Below are positions 12,301 to 21,711 of a DNA stretch of 64,000 nt, piece by piece. The stretch comes from Adhaeribacter radiodurans (lineage in GTDB: Bacteria; Bacteroidota; Bacteroidia; Cytophagales; Hymenobacteraceae), in assembly GCF_014075995.1 (NCBI RefSeq), contig NZ_CP055153.1, positions 5,146,001 through 5,210,000 of the forward strand, in the 5' to 3' direction. The notes below the pieces were generated by a model. That model did no database searches. It was given only the letters and a program-made list of their open reading frames with translations, and had not been told where the DNA came from. Positions within the stretch are counted from its first letter, which is position 1; every line of letters begins with the position of its first letter. A program made the translations under genes and the position numbers.

Positions 12301-13204
12301 TATTTACATTCTCACGGTGCAGGATAATTGATTTTGCTCCTGAATCCAGAATTGTATCAATATCTTCTTCCGTTAACGTTGAATCGCGTTCTAATAAAAC
12401 TTCATTTCTGTCTATAGAAACTACTTCACCGGTATCTTCATCCACAAAGTCCTCCGTCCAGGTACGTAATACCCGAGCTGCTAACTTGCGGCCTACCGCT
12501 TTCTTCATGGTTTTTTTATCGGCTGGTACTTCTTCCGACAAACCAAATAAATCCAGAATGTCTTTATCTGTACCATAACCAATGGCACGCAGCAAAGTAG
12601 TAACCGGAAACTTCTTCTTCCGGTCGATGTAAGCGTACATAACGTTGTTTACGTCAGTAGCAAATTCTATCCAGGAACCTTTAAATGGAATAATCCGGGC
12701 TGAATATAACTTGGTACCATTAGTATGCTTGCTTTGCGCAAAGAATACGCCTGGTGAACGATGTAGTTGAGAAACAATAACCCGTTCCGCTCCATTAATT
12801 ACAAAAGATCCTTTTTCCGTCATGTAAGGAATGTTTCCTAAGAAAACTTCCTGCTCAATGGTTTCAAAATCTTCGTTATCTTCATCATTGCAAATCAAAC
12901 GAAGCTTTGCTTTTAAAGGAACGGAGTAAGTTAATCCTCTATCAATACATTCGTCAACCGAATATTTAGGTGGATCGACATGGTAATCGATAAACTCGAG
13001 TACAAAATTTTCCCTTGAATCAGAAATTGGGAAATTTTCTGCAAACACCTTAAATAATCCTTCATCCGTCCTATTTTCAGCGGGTGTTTCTAATTGAAAG
13101 AAATCACGGAAAGATTGAAGCTGAACATCGAGGAAGTCGGGATAATCAATTACTGGGGTAATCGAAGCGAAGTTTATCCGCTCAGTTATTTTATGTTTAG
13201 CCAA
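9332..13204 (-). CDS. rpoB: DNA-directed RNA polymerase subunit beta
   Basis: RNA polymerase beta subunit, 1290 residues. The rifampicin-binding region lies at residues 467-499; its key positions (Asp477, His487, Ser492, equivalent to E. coli 516, 526 and 531) are wild type, so target-based rifampicin resistance is not predicted. Near the C-terminus [16 protein letters not shown] and [17 protein letters not shown] are the standard motifs contacting beta'. It follows rplL across a 152-nt spacer with a hairpin and a possible internal promoter. Confidence 0.99.
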   Translation of the reverse strand: MAKHKITERINFASITPVIDYPDFLDVQLQSFRDFFQLETPAENRTDEGLFKVFAENFPISDSRENFVLEFIDYHVDPPKYSVDECIDRGLTYSVPLKAKLRLICNDEDNEDFETIEQEVFLGNIPYMTEKGSFVINGAERVIVSQLHRSPGVFFAQSKHTNGTKLYSARIIPFKGSWIEFATDVNNVMYAYIDRKKKFPVTTLLRAIGYGTDKDILDLFGLSEEVPADKKTMKKAVGRKLAARVLRTWTEDFVDEDTGEVVSIDRNEVLLERDSTLTEEDIDTILDSGAKSIILHRENVNIADYTIIYNTLQKDNSNSEQEAVEQIYRQLRNTEAPDVETARDIIQKLFFSDKRYDLGDVGRYRINKKLGLDNNWDAKVLTNEDIVLIVKYLIGLINSKAVVDDIDHLSNRRVRTVGEQLYAQFGVGLARMARTIKERMNVRDNEEFKPVDLINARTLSSVINSFFGTNQLSQFMDQTNPLAEITHKRRVSALGPGGLSRERAGFEVRDVHYTHYGRLCTIETPEGPNIGLISSLCVHARVNNMGFIETPYRKVTDGKVEVETGVVYLTAEEEDTHHIAQANAIIDERGNFLNDRVKGRFEGDFPVTEPSTYTYMDVAPNQIVSVAASLIPFLEHDDANRALMGSNMQRQAVPLLKPQAPIVGTGLEGRAAIDSRTLIVAEGSGIVEYVDANKVVVKYDLSEDDKLVSFDAEYVTYDLIKFRRTNQDTCINLMPIVHKGEVVRKGQALCEGYATNDGELALGRNLQVAFMPWQGYNFEDAIVISEKVVRDDVFTSIHIEEFELEVRETKRGEEELTSEIPNVSEEAVRNLDENGIIRRGAEVKEGDILIGKITPKGETDPTPEEKLLRAIFGDKAGDVKDASLKAPPSLNGVVIETKLFSRPKKDKNLRAKSKKEVEDLKSHYNSELKAVKNIMVDKLTTLLDGQIANGIKHKFGDEIMSKGVKFSRKNIAENLFPDKNPYKDESNYAVPEEVNLFKDLILENWTADDRINNMVIGLVKNYNKRRNNISARFKRERFTLEVGDELPAGIVQLAKVYIAKKRKLKVGDKMAGRHGNKGVVARIVREEDMPFLEDGTPMDIVLNPLGVPSRMNIGQIYETVLGWAGLRLGKKYATPIFDGASEEQVSAELAEAGVPRYGRTYLYDGLTGDKFDQPVTVGVIYMLKLGHLVDDKMHARSIGPYSLITQQPLGGKAQFGGQRFGEMEVWALEAFGASHVLQEILTVKSDDVIGRAKAYEAIVKGDVLPKPNIPESFNVLIHELRGLALEITLD

Positions 13205-13270
13205 AACTTTGAAATTTAAAGTTTACAAACTTATTTAAGTAATCCCAAATAAGAGATTACAAACATTGTA

Positions 13271-13278
13271 CAAAAGTA
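13271..13278 (-). promoter_or_regulatory. Possible internal promoter before rpoB
   Basis: Minus strand TACTTTTG matches the -7 TAnnTTTG element 67 nt upstream of the rpoB ATG. No TTTG lies at the expected distance upstream, so support is weak. Confidence 0.35.
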
Positions 13279-13298
13279 TTTTTGGTACAAACAGGAAA

Positions 13299-13322
13299 AG
13301 ACCTGACTAAATTGCCAGGTCT
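13299..13322 (-). terminator. Hairpin / attenuator between rplL and rpoB
   Basis: A 7-bp stem (13299-13305 with 13316-13322, AGACCTG/CAGGTCT), 10-nt loop, followed on the minus strand by TTTTCC. The short T run suggests partial termination, as in other bacteria where rplL is expressed more than rpoB; this is inference. Confidence 0.55.
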
Positions 13323-13356
13323 ACTTATTGGTAGGAATTGTAAGTTAGATAATTTA

Positions 13357-13740
13357 TTATTTTACCTCCACTTCAGCACCAGCTTCTTCTAAAGATTTTT
13401 TTAGAGACTCTGCTTCATCTTTAGCAACACCTTCTTTCAATGGTTTTGGAGCTGCATCTACTAATTCCTTAGCTTCTTTCAATCCTAAACCAGTTAATTC
13501 TTTAACTAACTTCACAACTGCTAGTTTAGAGGCACCGGCACTTTTAAGTACTACATCAAAAGCTGTTTTTTCTTCAACTGCAGGAGCATCTGATCCACCA
13601 GCAGCACCGCCGGCTACCATTACAGGAGCTGCAGCTGCCGGCTCAATGCCGTATTCATCCTTCAGGATTGTAGCTAGTTCATTTACCTCTTTTACAGTTA
13701 AATTTACTAACTGCTCAGCGAATGCTTTTAAATCTGCCAT
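13357..13740 (-). CDS. rplL: 50S ribosomal protein L7/L12
   Basis: Stalk protein L7/L12, 127 residues. The N-terminal dimerisation helix ([20 protein letters not shown]) is followed by an Ala/Gly-rich hinge near residues 35-50. The C-terminal factor-binding domain has [20 protein letters not shown] and [17 protein letters not shown]. It is 40 nt after rplJ in the usual rplJL order. Confidence 0.97.
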   Translation of the reverse strand: MADLKAFAEQLVNLTVKEVNELATILKDEYGIEPAAAAPVMVAGGAAGGSDAPAVEEKTAFDVVLKSAGASKLAVVKLVKELTGLGLKEAKELVDAAPKPLKEGVAKDEAESLKKSLEEAGAEVEVK

Positions 13741-13780
13741 TTTTTATTAAAAATTAAAAGTTATTTATTTATTGTTTAAG

Positions 13781-14323
13781 TTATTCTTTTTCGGATAATG
13801 TTTTCAGAATACCAGCCAGCTTATTTCCACCTCCCTGAAGAGCAGATATAACATTTTTAGCTGGTGACTGTAATAGACCAACAATTTCTCCAATGAGATC
13901 TTGTTTGGATTTGATGGTGTTAAGAACCTCTAAATTTTCAGCCCCTACAAAAACATCGCTGTCTATATAAGCTCCTTTGAAAGCTGGTTTTGGTTCTACT
14001 CCTTTTGCATAAGCTTCCGACTTATAGAAAGCTTTTAAAAGTTTTGCCGGAGCACTACCAGATTCTTTTGAAAACAATATACCGGATTGGCCCTTCAGCA
14101 CAGTGTCCATTGCCGAAGTATCTGCCGATAAGGTATCTAAAGCTTTGCGTATTAAAGTGTTTTTATACACTTTATACTCCATACCTTTATCAAAACACAA
14201 TTTCCGGAAGCGGTTAATGGATGCTACCGTTAAACCAGCAGCATTCGTAATATAAAAGTATTGATGTGTAGCGAACTTTTCCGCTAATTCGTCAACTATC
14301 GCTTGTTTTTCTTCCCTTGTCAT
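13781..14323 (-). CDS. rplJ: 50S ribosomal protein L10
   Basis: Stalk base protein L10, 180 residues. The N-terminal half has the family pattern MTREEKQAIVDELAEKF and later GMEYKVYKNTLIRKAL. The C-terminal helix that binds L7/L12 dimers ends the protein (NVISALQGGGNKLAGILKTL). It begins 4 nt after rplA, so the two are tightly coupled, and precedes rplL. Confidence 0.96.
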   Translation of the reverse strand: MTREEKQAIVDELAEKFATHQYFYITNAAGLTVASINRFRKLCFDKGMEYKVYKNTLIRKALDTLSADTSAMDTVLKGQSGILFSKESGSAPAKLLKAFYKSEAYAKGVEPKPAFKGAYIDSDVFVGAENLEVLNTIKSKQDLIGEIVGLLQSPAKNVISALQGGGNKLAGILKTLSEKE

Positions 14324-14327
14324 TCTT

Positions 14328-15026
14328 TTATTTCCCTGAAGTTAAACTTGGATCTACTGAAACAGCGGGGCTCATTGTGCTTGACAATGTTATACTTCTG
14401 ATATAAGTTCCCTTTGCAGAAGATGGTTTTAACCGATTTAAGGTAGAAATTACTTCAGATGCATTTTCAGCCAATTTATCCGGTGAAAAAGAAACCTTAC
14501 CAATGCTTGTATGGATGATTCCTGTTTTGTCTACTTTAAAATCAATTTTACCAGCCTTTACTTCTTTAACTGCTCTACCGACTTCTGGAGTTACAGTTCC
14601 AGATTTAGGATTTGGCATTAAGTTCCGAGGCCCTAAAATTCTTCCTAAACGACCCACTTTTGCCATTACAGAAGGCATGGTTATAATAACATCTACATCA
14701 GTCCAGCCTTTCTCAATCTTTTGAATGTACTCGTCCAAACCTACATAATCTGCTCCGGCATCTTTAGCTTCTTGCTCCTTATCAGGGGTGCAAAGAACTA
14801 AAACCCGAACAGTTTTACCTGTACCATGTGGTAATGTTGCTATGCCACGAACCATTTGATCCGCCTTACGTGGATCCACACCTAAGCGTACATCAATATC
14901 AACCGAAGCGTCAAACTTAGTAAAAGTAATTTCTTTAACTACTCCTGCAGCATCTAACAAAGAATATTCTTTGCTTAGATCTAATTTAGCTAAAGCAGCT
15001 TTTCTATTTTTAGTATTTTTTGCCAT
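14328..15026 (-). CDS. rplA: 50S ribosomal protein L1
   Basis: L1 stalk protein, 232 residues, standard length. The signature [20 protein letters not shown] lies around residues 127-146, preceded by [16 protein letters not shown]1 often represses its own rplKA mRNA in other bacteria; no convincing mimic site was found here. It is 12 nt after rplK. Confidence 0.97.
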   Translation of the reverse strand: MAKNTKNRKAALAKLDLSKEYSLLDAAGVVKEITFTKFDASVDIDVRLGVDPRKADQMVRGIATLPHGTGKTVRVLVLCTPDKEQEAKDAGADYVGLDEYIQKIEKGWTDVDVIITMPSVMAKVGRLGRILGPRNLMPNPKSGTVTPEVGRAVKEVKAGKIDFKVDKTGIIHTSIGKVSFSPDKLAENASEVISTLNRLKPSSAKGTYIRSITLSSTMSPAVSVDPSLTSGK

Positions 15027-15038
15027 AACTACCTCTCC

Positions 15039-15482
15039 TTATTCGCTCCAGGGAGCTTTACCCGTTACTGTAATACCCATGCTTCGTGCTGTACCTGCTA
15101 CTAATTTCATAGCAGATTCAATTTTAAATGCATTAAGGTCTGGCATTTTTGTTTCTGCAATTGTTCTTACCTGATCCCAAGTTACCGAACCAACTTTATT
15201 ACGGTTCGGTTCTTTTGAACCATTTTTAATTTTAGCTGCATCTAGTAATAATACAGGCGCCGGAGGAGTTTTAATAACAAAGTCGAATGACTTATCTGTG
15301 TAGATGGTAATCAACACTGGACATATTTGGCCAGCTTTATCCTGAGTTCTAGCATTAAATTGCTTGCAAAACTCCATGATGTTTAAGCCTTTCGAGCCAA
15401 GTGCAGGTCCAATCGGTGGCGACGGATTCGCAGCACCTCCCTTTACCTGAAGTTTCAGGTAACCTTTTATTTCTTTTGCCAT
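15039..15482 (-). CDS. rplK: 50S ribosomal protein L11
   Basis: GTPase-centre protein L11, 147 residues. It shows [20 protein letters not shown] near residues 9-28 and the C-terminal rRNA-binding segment ending [13 protein letters not shown]. It follows nusG across a 98-nt spacer that holds only weak potential secondary structure, and is cotranscribed with rplA. Confidence 0.97.
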   Translation of the reverse strand: MAKEIKGYLKLQVKGGAANPSPPIGPALGSKGLNIMEFCKQFNARTQDKAGQICPVLITIYTDKSFDFVIKTPPAPVLLLDAAKIKNGSKEPNRNKVGSVTWDQVRTIAETKMPDLNAFKIESAMKLVAGTARSMGITVTGKAPWSE

Positions 15483-15580
15483 TTTTTAAATTTTGCTTTA
15501 CCCTTAATTGGTTAAAGCCTGTTTCATGAATCTTGCTCCTTAAAATATAAACTGATACTTGGAGCGACTAGCACCAGCTT

Positions 15581-16138
15581 TTAAGATTCTTTCTCTACTT
15601 GCATGTAGTTCAACTCAACTGGTGTATTTCTACCAAATATTTTCACCATAACGTTAAGTTTCTTTCTTTCTTCGAATACTTCTTCTACAGTACCAGAAAA
15701 ACCATTAAAAGGACCATCCATCACTTTAACAGTTTCTCCTACAATAAACGGAGATTCTAAAGTTTCTTCTGTTTCATCCGTTTCATCCACTTTACCGAGA
15801 ATACGGTTCACCTCGGCAAGGCGGAGCGGTACTGGCTTTTTCGTTGCTGAACCTTCATTCGCACCTAAAAACCCAATTACTCCCGGCGTGCTAATAATTA
15901 TATGTTCTGCCTCACCATGCGACAAATCAGCATGAATTAGAATGTAACCTGGGAAGAAATTACGTTCTCGCACTCTCTTCTTACCATTCCGCATTTCATA
16001 AACCTTTTCTGCCGGAATCAAAACCTGAGGCACATATTCCGTAAGTTCTTGTCTAGCTATCTCTGTTTCGAGGTAAGATTTAGCTTTCTTTTCTTGACCA
16101 CTAACTGCACGAACTACATACCATTTTAAATCTGCCAT
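15581..16138 (-). CDS. nusG: Transcription termination/antitermination factor NusG
   Basis: NusG/Spt5 family elongation factor, 185 residues. The N-terminal NGN domain starts [20 protein letters not shown] and contains [18 protein letters not shown]-terminal KOW domain is visible in [20 protein letters not shown] near residues 131-150. It sits 11 nt after secE, the classic secE-nusG pair. Confidence 0.97.
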   Translation of the reverse strand: MADLKWYVVRAVSGQEKKAKSYLETEIARQELTEYVPQVLIPAEKVYEMRNGKKRVRERNFFPGYILIHADLSHGEAEHIIISTPGVIGFLGANEGSATKKPVPLRLAEVNRILGKVDETDETEETLESPFIVGETVKVMDGPFNGFSGTVEEVFEERKKLNVMVKIFGRNTPVELNYMQVEKES

Positions 16139-16149
16139 TCGCTATATAA

Positions 16150-16341
16150 TTAAAACTGGTTGTAGAACCAAGACAAAGTTGAGTCGTACAAAAAGTCCAT
16201 AAAGCCAACAACAATCGCAAATACAACTGAACCTATTAATACTAAAACCGAACTGTTTTGCAGTTCACTATATTTAGGCCATGAAACACGATGTCTCATT
16301 TCCTCAATTGTATCGTGAATATATTTTCTAACCTTTTCCAT
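16150..16341 (-). CDS. secE: Preprotein translocase subunit SecE
   Basis: Single-pass subunit of the SecYEG translocon, 63 residues. The start at 16341 gives MEKVRKYIHDTIEEM followed by the conserved amphipathic region HRVSWPKYSELQNS and one membrane segment (SVLVLIGSVVFAIVVGFMDF). An upstream in-frame ATG at 16371 would overlap the tRNA-Trp gene and was rejected. It lies between tRNA-Trp and nusG. Confidence 0.93.
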   Translation of the reverse strand: MEKVRKYIHDTIEEMRHRVSWPKYSELQNSSVLVLIGSVVFAIVVGFMDFLYDSTLSWFYNQF

Positions 16342-16368
16342 CACCTTCGAAACAGACGAATTTATTTG

Positions 16369-16441
16369 CACGGGTGGAGAGACTCGAACTCCCAGCCAAT
16401 GGTTTTGGAGACCACTACTCTACCAATTGAGCTACACCCGT
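16369..16441 (-). tRNA. tRNA-Trp (CCA)
   Basis: A 73-nt cloverleaf read on the minus strand. The acceptor stem ACGGGTG pairs perfectly with CACCCGT, the anticodon loop is CTCCAAA with anticodon CCA, and GTTCGAGTC marks the T arm. The 3' CCA is not fully encoded. It lies between tuf and secE. Confidence 0.97.
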
Positions 16442-16497
16442 AAAAAAATGCACACCATTTTTGAAATGGAGTGCAAATTTAACAATTTTCTATATAG

Positions 16498-16542
16498 AAA
16501 CAAACCCGCTCCTGAAATTTATTCCGGAAGCGGATTTGTTTC
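16498..16542 (-). terminator. Hairpin downstream of tuf
   Basis: An imperfect stem of about 18 bp with G-U pairs (16498-16517 with 16523-16542) just past the tuf stop. No strong T tract follows on the minus strand, so it could also be a processing site ahead of tRNA-Trp. Confidence 0.55.
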
Positions 16543-16550
16543 TGATTAAT

Positions 16551-17738
16551 TTAGTCTAAAATTTCAGTTACCTGACCAGCACCAACTGTACGACCACCTT
16601 CACGGATCGCAAAACGAAGGCCTTTTTCCATTGCTACTTTGTTAATTAATTTAACAGTAATAGTAATGTTATCACCTGGCATAACCATTTCTACCCCTTC
16701 TGGAAGAACAATCTCGCCTGTTACGTCAGTTGTACGCAAGTAGAACTGAGGACGATATTTGTTAAAGAATGGAGTATGACGGCCACCTTCTTCTTTTGAA
16801 AGAACGTAAACTTCTGCCTTAAACTCAGCATGTGGCTTAACAGAACCTGGCTTACAAATAACCATACCGCGACGGATTTGGTCTTTGTCAATACCACGCA
16901 ATAATAAACCTACGTTGTCACCAGCTTCACCTCTGTCCAAAATCTTGCGGAACATTTCCACACCAGTTACAGTAGACTTTAAGCCTTCCGCACCCATACC
17001 CAAGATATCAACCTGCTCACCAGAGTTGATTACACCACGCTCGATACGACCAGTTGCTACAGTACCACGACCAGTAATAGAGAACACATCTTCAACTGGC
17101 ATTAAGAACGGCAGATCAGTTAAACGAGTTGGAATCGGAATAAAGCTATCCACTGCATCCATTAATTGCTCGATGGTAGCTACCCATTTGGCATCACCAT
17201 TTAAACCACCTAATGCAGAACCTTGAATTACCGGAATGTTATCGCCATCAAAATCATAAAACGATAATAATTCACGGATTTCCATTTCTACCAGTTCCAA
17301 CAATTCTGGGTCGTCTACCATGTCCACTTTGTTCATGAAAACAACCAATTGAGGCACACCTACCTGACGAGCTAAAAGGATGTGCTCACGAGTTTGTGGC
17401 ATTGGACCATCAGTAGCAGCTACTACCAAGATAGCACCGTCCATCTGAGCAGCACCAGTAACCATGTTTTTAACGTAGTCAGCGTGACCAGGGCAGTCTA
17501 CGTGAGCATAGTGACGGTTAGCAGTAGCATATTCAACGTGTGAAGTATTAATGGTAATACCGCGTTCTTTTTCTTCGGGAGCGTTATCGATAGAGGAAAA
17601 GTCTCTTTTCTCGGCAAGACCTTTGTTCGCTAAAACCTGAGTGATAGCGGCAGTCAGGGTTGTTTTACCGTGGTCAACGTGCCCGATGGTACCGATGTTA
17701 ACGTGCGGCTTCGAGCGATCAAAATTTTCTTTTGCCAT
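16551..17738 (-). CDS. tuf: Elongation factor Tu
   Basis: EF-Tu delivers aminoacyl-tRNA to the ribosome. The protein has 395 residues, with GHVDHGKT (19-26), DCPGHADY and NKVDMVDD as GTP motifs, and beta-barrel domains 2 and 3 ending [14 protein letters not shown]. It sits between a three-tRNA cluster and tRNA-Trp/secE, the arrangement of tufB in enterobacteria. No second tuf copy is visible; beside fusA, where tufA often sits, rpsJ is found instead. Confidence 0.99.
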   Translation of the reverse strand: MAKENFDRSKPHVNIGTIGHVDHGKTTLTAAITQVLANKGLAEKRDFSSIDNAPEEKERGITINTSHVEYATANRHYAHVDCPGHADYVKNMVTGAAQMDGAILVVAATDGPMPQTREHILLARQVGVPQLVVFMNKVDMVDDPELLELVEMEIRELLSFYDFDGDNIPVIQGSALGGLNGDAKWVATIEQLMDAVDSFIPIPTRLTDLPFLMPVEDVFSITGRGTVATGRIERGVINSGEQVDILGMGAEGLKSTVTGVEMFRKILDRGEAGDNVGLLLRGIDKDQIRRGMVICKPGSVKPHAEFKAEVYVLSKEEGGRHTPFFNKYRPQFYLRTTDVTGEIVLPEGVEMVMPGDNITITVKLINKVAMEKGLRFAIREGGRTVGAGQVTEILD

Positions 17739-17835
17739 TTTACTTATTATCTAATTGTTTAATTTTTGATTGTTTTCTGTAATATATAAAACCGCTTAAC
17801 AAGCACACAGCTTGGCTAAGCGGAAAATGTTATTG

Positions 17836-17907
17836 AGCCAACGATGGGAATTGAACCCACGACCCCTTCCTTACCAAGGAAGTACTCTACCCCTGAGCTA
17901 CGTCGGC
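17836..17907 (-). tRNA. tRNA-Thr (GGT)
   Basis: A 72-nt cloverleaf on the minus strand. Acceptor GCCGACG pairs with CGTTGGC (one G-U), the anticodon loop is TTGGTAA giving GGT, and the T arm has GTTCAATTC. It lies about 97 nt upstream of tuf, so it is probably in the same transcript. Confidence 0.97.
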
Positions 17908-17967
17908 AGCACTAAAAAATTAAAGAACTGTAATACTAAGCAAAACAGTTCTTTAATCTTGGTATTG

Positions 17968-18040
17968 AGCGGGAGACGAGGTTCGAACCCGCGACCTACA
18001 GCTTGGAAGGCTGTCGCTCTACCAACTGAGCTACTCCCGC
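17968..18040 (-). tRNA. tRNA-Gly (TCC)
   Basis: A 73-nt cloverleaf on the minus strand. Acceptor GCGGGAG pairs perfectly with CTCCCGC, the anticodon loop CTTCCAA gives TCC, and the T arm is GTTCGAACC. Middle member of the Tyr-Gly-Thr cluster. Confidence 0.97.
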
Positions 18041-18134
18041 TTGTTTAATAAATGATTTTTAAATGAGTAAATGGCTGAATTAATTATATTCTATTCTATT
18101 CACCCGATTACTAATTCACTCATATAATTTGGTG

Positions 18135-18217
18135 TGGGGAGAGAAGGATTCGAACCTTCGAAGTATCACTACAACGGAGTTACAGTCCGTCCCATTTGGC
18201 CGCTCTGGAATCTCCCC
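18135..18217 (-). tRNA. tRNA-Tyr (GTA)
   Basis: An 83-nt class II tRNA on the minus strand. Acceptor GGGGAGA pairs with TCTCCCC, the anticodon loop CTGTAAC gives GTA, and a long variable arm precedes GTTCGAATC. First gene after the promoter at 18278-18308. Confidence 0.96.
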
Positions 18218-18241
18218 GGCTTACATTAATTTAAGAACTTT

Positions 18242-18281
18242 CTCCTTTCGTTAGGCATGCCGTTTCGTAAGGAGTTGCAAA
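18242..18281 (-). promoter_or_regulatory. Leader of the tRNA-tuf transcript
   Basis: The start of this transcript (18281 down to 18260) shares the block TTTGCA-CTCC-TTA-CGAAA with the rplC leader. A second copy of TAACGAAAGGA lies at 18253-18243. CTCCTT and AAGGAG ends could pair across the leader. Confidence 0.4.
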
Positions 18282-18308
18282 ATTAGATGCTTTTTTTTCT
18301 TTATCAAA
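18278..18308 (-). promoter_or_regulatory. Promoter of tRNA-Tyr-Gly-Thr-tuf
   Basis: Minus strand TTTG (18308-18305), exactly 19 nt, then TAATTTTG (18285-18278). Both elements and the spacing match the Bacteroidota consensus, about 60 nt upstream of tRNA-Tyr. Confidence 0.78.
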
Positions 18309-18355
18309 TTTTTCAAAAAAAAAGTTCGAAGAATTTAGCAATTTGGAGTTTTGCG

Positions 18356-20926
18356 TTACTCCACCATACTGCTATATATCCGAATTAGCTTCGGATCTTT
18401 TTCTTTAGCCTTAATATCTGCGAGAAGTAATTTCTGAGTTTCTGGATCGCTGGCAATACTTAATGCCTGAAAAGCAGCTAACCTTACAAAGTATGTTTCA
18501 TGATGACGGGCCATATCTTCGAGTTTTGCTAAACCTTGCTTTAAATCTACCTGAGCACCAAAGTTCATCAGATACCCGCCAAAGTTCTGAGTAAAGAAAT
18601 AAAGATTCTCACCTTTTATAGTTTGAACATTTTTCATGAACCAATCAAAATAAGCCGGTCCGCCAAACCGAGCGTAATAACCTGATAAAGCTCTTAATAC
18701 TTCGTTATTTTTAGTGTTATCAAATTGCTTTAATTGAGTTGCTACTTGGCTGTTTTTAGTTGTAATAAATCCTTCGATACCAGCAGCCACTACTGCATAA
18801 GAAGAATCGGTAAGAGCTTTTTCTAAAACCGAAGTAGCATCAACATTTGGGAAGGTTGCAATTGCGGTTACGGCATCTGCTCTTACAATACTCTTTTTAT
18901 CATTCTTAGCTGTCTCTCTCAATTCTTCCACTACTGGCTTGGACTCAGTTCCTGTATATTTAGCAAGGGCTGTTAAAGCTGCGGAGCGGATTTGCGGGGT
19001 CTCATCTTTTAAAGCCATACGCATCATCTTTAAAATTTGCGGATCATTTACTTTATCGGTGAGCTTGGTAATAGCCTCGTATTTAGCTAAGTACTGATTT
19101 ACATGATTAAATTGATAAAGTAATTCGGCTTGGGTTTTAAAATGGTCTATTTTACCTAAGAGTTGTTGTTCGGCATCAAACAGTACTAGATTTGGTTTAG
19201 AGCTAGCTAGCAAATTAAAAGTTTGACGAGCCTCCGTTATGGTAATATTATGTTCTTTTTTCTGGCTTCCTTCCCATACAGCTACTTTTAACGGCAAGCG
19301 GTAAACTGGGGTATATAATGAATCTTGTTGCTGGATTACTGTTAATTGCACCTGCCCATTTTGATATGTATGTGTAATTTTTAAATCAGGATGCCCCGGT
19401 TTCAGAAACCATTGATCAAAAAACCAATTCAAATCCTCACCAGTTACATCTTCAAAGGCTATTCTTAATTCGGCTAATTCTACGGAAGTAAATTGGTGAG
19501 TAAGCAGGTAATTTTTTAAAGCAGTGAAGAATGCTTCATCTCCCACGTAATTGCGAAGCATGTGCAATACCCGGCCACCTTTGGCGTAAGAATGGCTATC
19601 GAACATATCTTCCTTATCCTTGTAATAATAACGGATTAAAGGTTCTTGTTTGGTTTCGGATTCGGCTAAGTATTCGTTTAATTCTTTTAAATTTAAGACA
19701 TCGGCAGCGGCTTTGCCGTATTTGTATTCTTCCCAGAGATATTCGCTGTAATTAGCAAAAGACTCATTGAGTGGCAAATTGGCCCAGCTTTCCAAAGTAA
19801 CTAAATCGCCGAACCATTGGTGAAATAGTTCATGGGCAATAATAAAGTCCCAATTTGTATCCTGTAATTCTCTTTTGGTTAACTGCAGGCTTTCCATAAA
19901 AACCGAAGCCGTAGTATTTTCCATAGCTCCCGAAACATAATCCCGCACTACTACCGATGCATATTTTTGCCAAGGAAAATCCACCCCCAGCTTTTTAGAA
20001 AAAAATTCCATCATTTCGGGAGTATTGCCAAAAATTGCTTTAGCCGTATTTGCAAACTGGGGCTCTACATAATAGTTTACGGCCAGATTGCGCCATTTAT
20101 CCTGCACTACGGCAAATTCGCCTACAGCAATCATGGCCAGATACGGGGCATGGGGCTTATCCATTTTCCAGTAATCGGTTCGGGTGCCATCAGTATTTTT
20201 CTTAGAATTTACCAGAAGACCATTAGAAAGTGTAATATATTTTTGATCTACCGTTAAGTATATCTCCTGCGTCATGCGCTCGTTAGGAGAATCAATGGTT
20301 GGCATCCAAGCGGAGTTGGCCTCGGTTTCTCCCTGCGTCCAGATTTGCTGCGGTTTATTTGGCTCTTTGCCGAGTGGATTAATAAAATAAAGACCTTTAT
20401 CAGAGGTTATGGCTGCGCTGCCTTTTACCTGTAAGTTATTAGGATTAGCTACATAGATAATTAAAATTTTATATTCCTGATTACGGTTATAAGTTTTATC
20501 AAGATTTATAGTAAGTTTTTGATTATCATACTTATAAGCCAGATCTTTATTAGTAGAACCTGTAATTAGTTTTACACTTTTAATGGTAAACCCTTTGGCA
20601 TCGAGTACGACAGTATTTTGCGGGTAGAAGAATGGCTTTAACGTTAAAGTTGCTTCTCCGATAGCTTGCTGCTTGCTCCAGTCGAAACGTAATTTTAAGT
20701 TGGTGTGAATTAAATCCGATAATCTGGTAATAGAAGGATTGTAAGTTCCTTTTTTAGAAGCCCACTCCGGAATACCACTGTTAATTTTTTGTGTGGTATC
20801 AGGAATAGGAGCCATTGCTGTAGAACTGATAATAGGTGTTTGACTTGTTGGAGAATTAGTTTTACACCCAGCTTCCATTACTAACAAAAACAGCAAACTC
20901 AGGCCACCCCAAAACTTATCATTCAT
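18356..20926 (-). CDS. M1 family metallopeptidase (lipoprotein aminopeptidase)
   Basis: Zinc aminopeptidase of the M1 family, 856 residues, probably removing N-terminal residues from peptides outside the cytoplasm. A lipoprotein signal ends at Cys21 (VMEAGC). The beta-saddle N-terminal domain leads to the substrate-binding GAMEN motif (333-337), the zinc motif HELFH (365-369) and the third ligand Glu388 in NESFANY. Residues from about 620 onward form alanine-rich HEAT-like helical repeats. It is divergent from the biotin carrier gene across 87 nt. Length, motifs and order all fit; the exact substrate is unknown. Confidence 0.93.
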   Translation of the reverse strand: MNDKFWGGLSLLFLLVMEAGCKTNSPTSQTPIISSTAMAPIPDTTQKINSGIPEWASKKGTYNPSITRLSDLIHTNLKLRFDWSKQQAIGEATLTLKPFFYPQNTVVLDAKGFTIKSVKLITGSTNKDLAYKYDNQKLTINLDKTYNRNQEYKILIIYVANPNNLQVKGSAAITSDKGLYFINPLGKEPNKPQQIWTQGETEANSAWMPTIDSPNERMTQEIYLTVDQKYITLSNGLLVNSKKNTDGTRTDYWKMDKPHAPYLAMIAVGEFAVVQDKWRNLAVNYYVEPQFANTAKAIFGNTPEMMEFFSKKLGVDFPWQKYASVVVRDYVSGAMENTTASVFMESLQLTKRELQDTNWDFIIAHELFHQWFGDLVTLESWANLPLNESFANYSEYLWEEYKYGKAAADVLNLKELNEYLAESETKQEPLIRYYYKDKEDMFDSHSYAKGGRVLHMLRNYVGDEAFFTALKNYLLTHQFTSVELAELRIAFEDVTGEDLNWFFDQWFLKPGHPDLKITHTYQNGQVQLTVIQQQDSLYTPVYRLPLKVAVWEGSQKKEHNITITEARQTFNLLASSKPNLVLFDAEQQLLGKIDHFKTQAELLYQFNHVNQYLAKYEAITKLTDKVNDPQILKMMRMALKDETPQIRSAALTALAKYTGTESKPVVEELRETAKNDKKSIVRADAVTAIATFPNVDATSVLEKALTDSSYAVVAAGIEGFITTKNSQVATQLKQFDNTKNNEVLRALSGYYARFGGPAYFDWFMKNVQTIKGENLYFFTQNFGGYLMNFGAQVDLKQGLAKLEDMARHHETYFVRLAAFQALSIASDPETQKLLLADIKAKEKDPKLIRIYSSMVE

Positions 20927-20992
20927 ATCCCGGATTGTTTTAAATTTGCCCGCAATTTCTGCATTTACTTCCGGATTTCAATTATCTTTGAG

Positions 20993-21000
20993 CCCCAAAA
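20993..21000 (+). promoter_or_regulatory. -7 element for the biotin carrier gene
   Basis: TATCTTTG matches TAnnTTTG 13 nt before the ATG at 21014, implying a very short leader. No clear -33 TTTG is seen. Confidence 0.45.
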
Positions 21001-21013
21001 CAATATCTTTACT

Positions 21014-21511
21014 ATGCTACAAGTAAAAACTGCTAACGGAAATACATGGCAGGTTGATATTAAAAAAGACAGTATACTTGTAGATAATTCCCTTTTCCCC
21101 TGGGACTTAGTTCAATTAGGCCCAAATCAATTTCACATTATCCAGAATAATCAATCGTATACTGCTGAAGTAGTAAAAGCAGATTATACCACTAAAAGTT
21201 TTAGTATTAAGATTAATGGTGTTTTGTACGAGCTATCTCTTCAGGATCGTTTTGACTTACTGCTAGATAAACTGGGTATGGGCCAGGTTAACACCAAAAA
21301 AATTAACGAAGTAAAAGCACCAATGCCAGGCCTTATTTTAGAGATAAAAGTAAAGGTAGGGCAAGAAGTAAAAAAAGGCGATCTTATTGTAATTCTGGAA
21401 GCTATGAAAATGGAAAATATTTTGAAATCACCGGCTGACGGTTTAGTAAAAGTTATTAAAGTGGATGTGCGCCAAAACGTAGAAAAAAATCAGGTTATAT
21501 TAGAGTTTTAA
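21014..21511 (+). CDS. Biotin/lipoyl carrier protein (acyl-CoA carboxylase BCCP-type subunit)
   Basis: A 165-residue carrier protein. The C-terminal third is a biotinyl domain with VKAPMPGLI (100-108) and the biotinylation motif EAMKMEN (129-135, Lys132 modified). The N-terminal 90 residues form a beta-rich domain like that in the short carrier subunits of Bacteroidota acetyl- or propionyl-CoA carboxylases. No carboxylase or biotin carboxylase gene is adjacent, so the partner must be encoded elsewhere. Which acyl-CoA is used cannot be told from the sequence. Confidence 0.85.
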   Translation: MLQVKTANGNTWQVDIKKDSILVDNSLFPWDLVQLGPNQFHIIQNNQSYTAEVVKADYTTKSFSIKINGVLYELSLQDRFDLLLDKLGMGQVNTKKINEVKAPMPGLILEIKVKVGQEVKKGDLIVILEAMKMENILKSPADGLVKVIKVDVRQNVEKNQVILEF

Positions 21512-21604
21512 TTCTAATAAATACAGAAGCAATAATTGTTCAAAGCTCAACTTTATTAAAGTTCAAATAAAAATAAATTTTATTATATATAGTAATTTAT
21601 CTTT

Positions 21605-21612
21605 TATCTTTG
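21605..21612 (+). promoter_or_regulatory. -7 element of the pyrH promoter
   Basis: TATCTTTG matches the Bacteroidota -7 consensus 100 nt upstream of the pyrH ATG, just after an AT-rich tract. The -33 TTTG is not obvious. Confidence 0.55.
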
Positions 21613-21711
21613 CGCCCGGTTTATCCTTAAAATTGAGGTTGTTCAATTATTAATGTGAATTAAAAATTTATAGAAATAAACATAGCGGATTAGCTATGAA
21701 CAGTAAAATAA

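Noticed and set aside
16342-16371. Longer start for secE
   Set aside because: The extra codons lie against and into the tRNA-Trp gene and do not match SecE.
17812-18048. Plus-strand frame across tRNA-Thr and tRNA-Gly
   Set aside because: The sequence is two clear tRNA genes on the other strand; the protein-like reading is the known artefact of translating tRNA genes.
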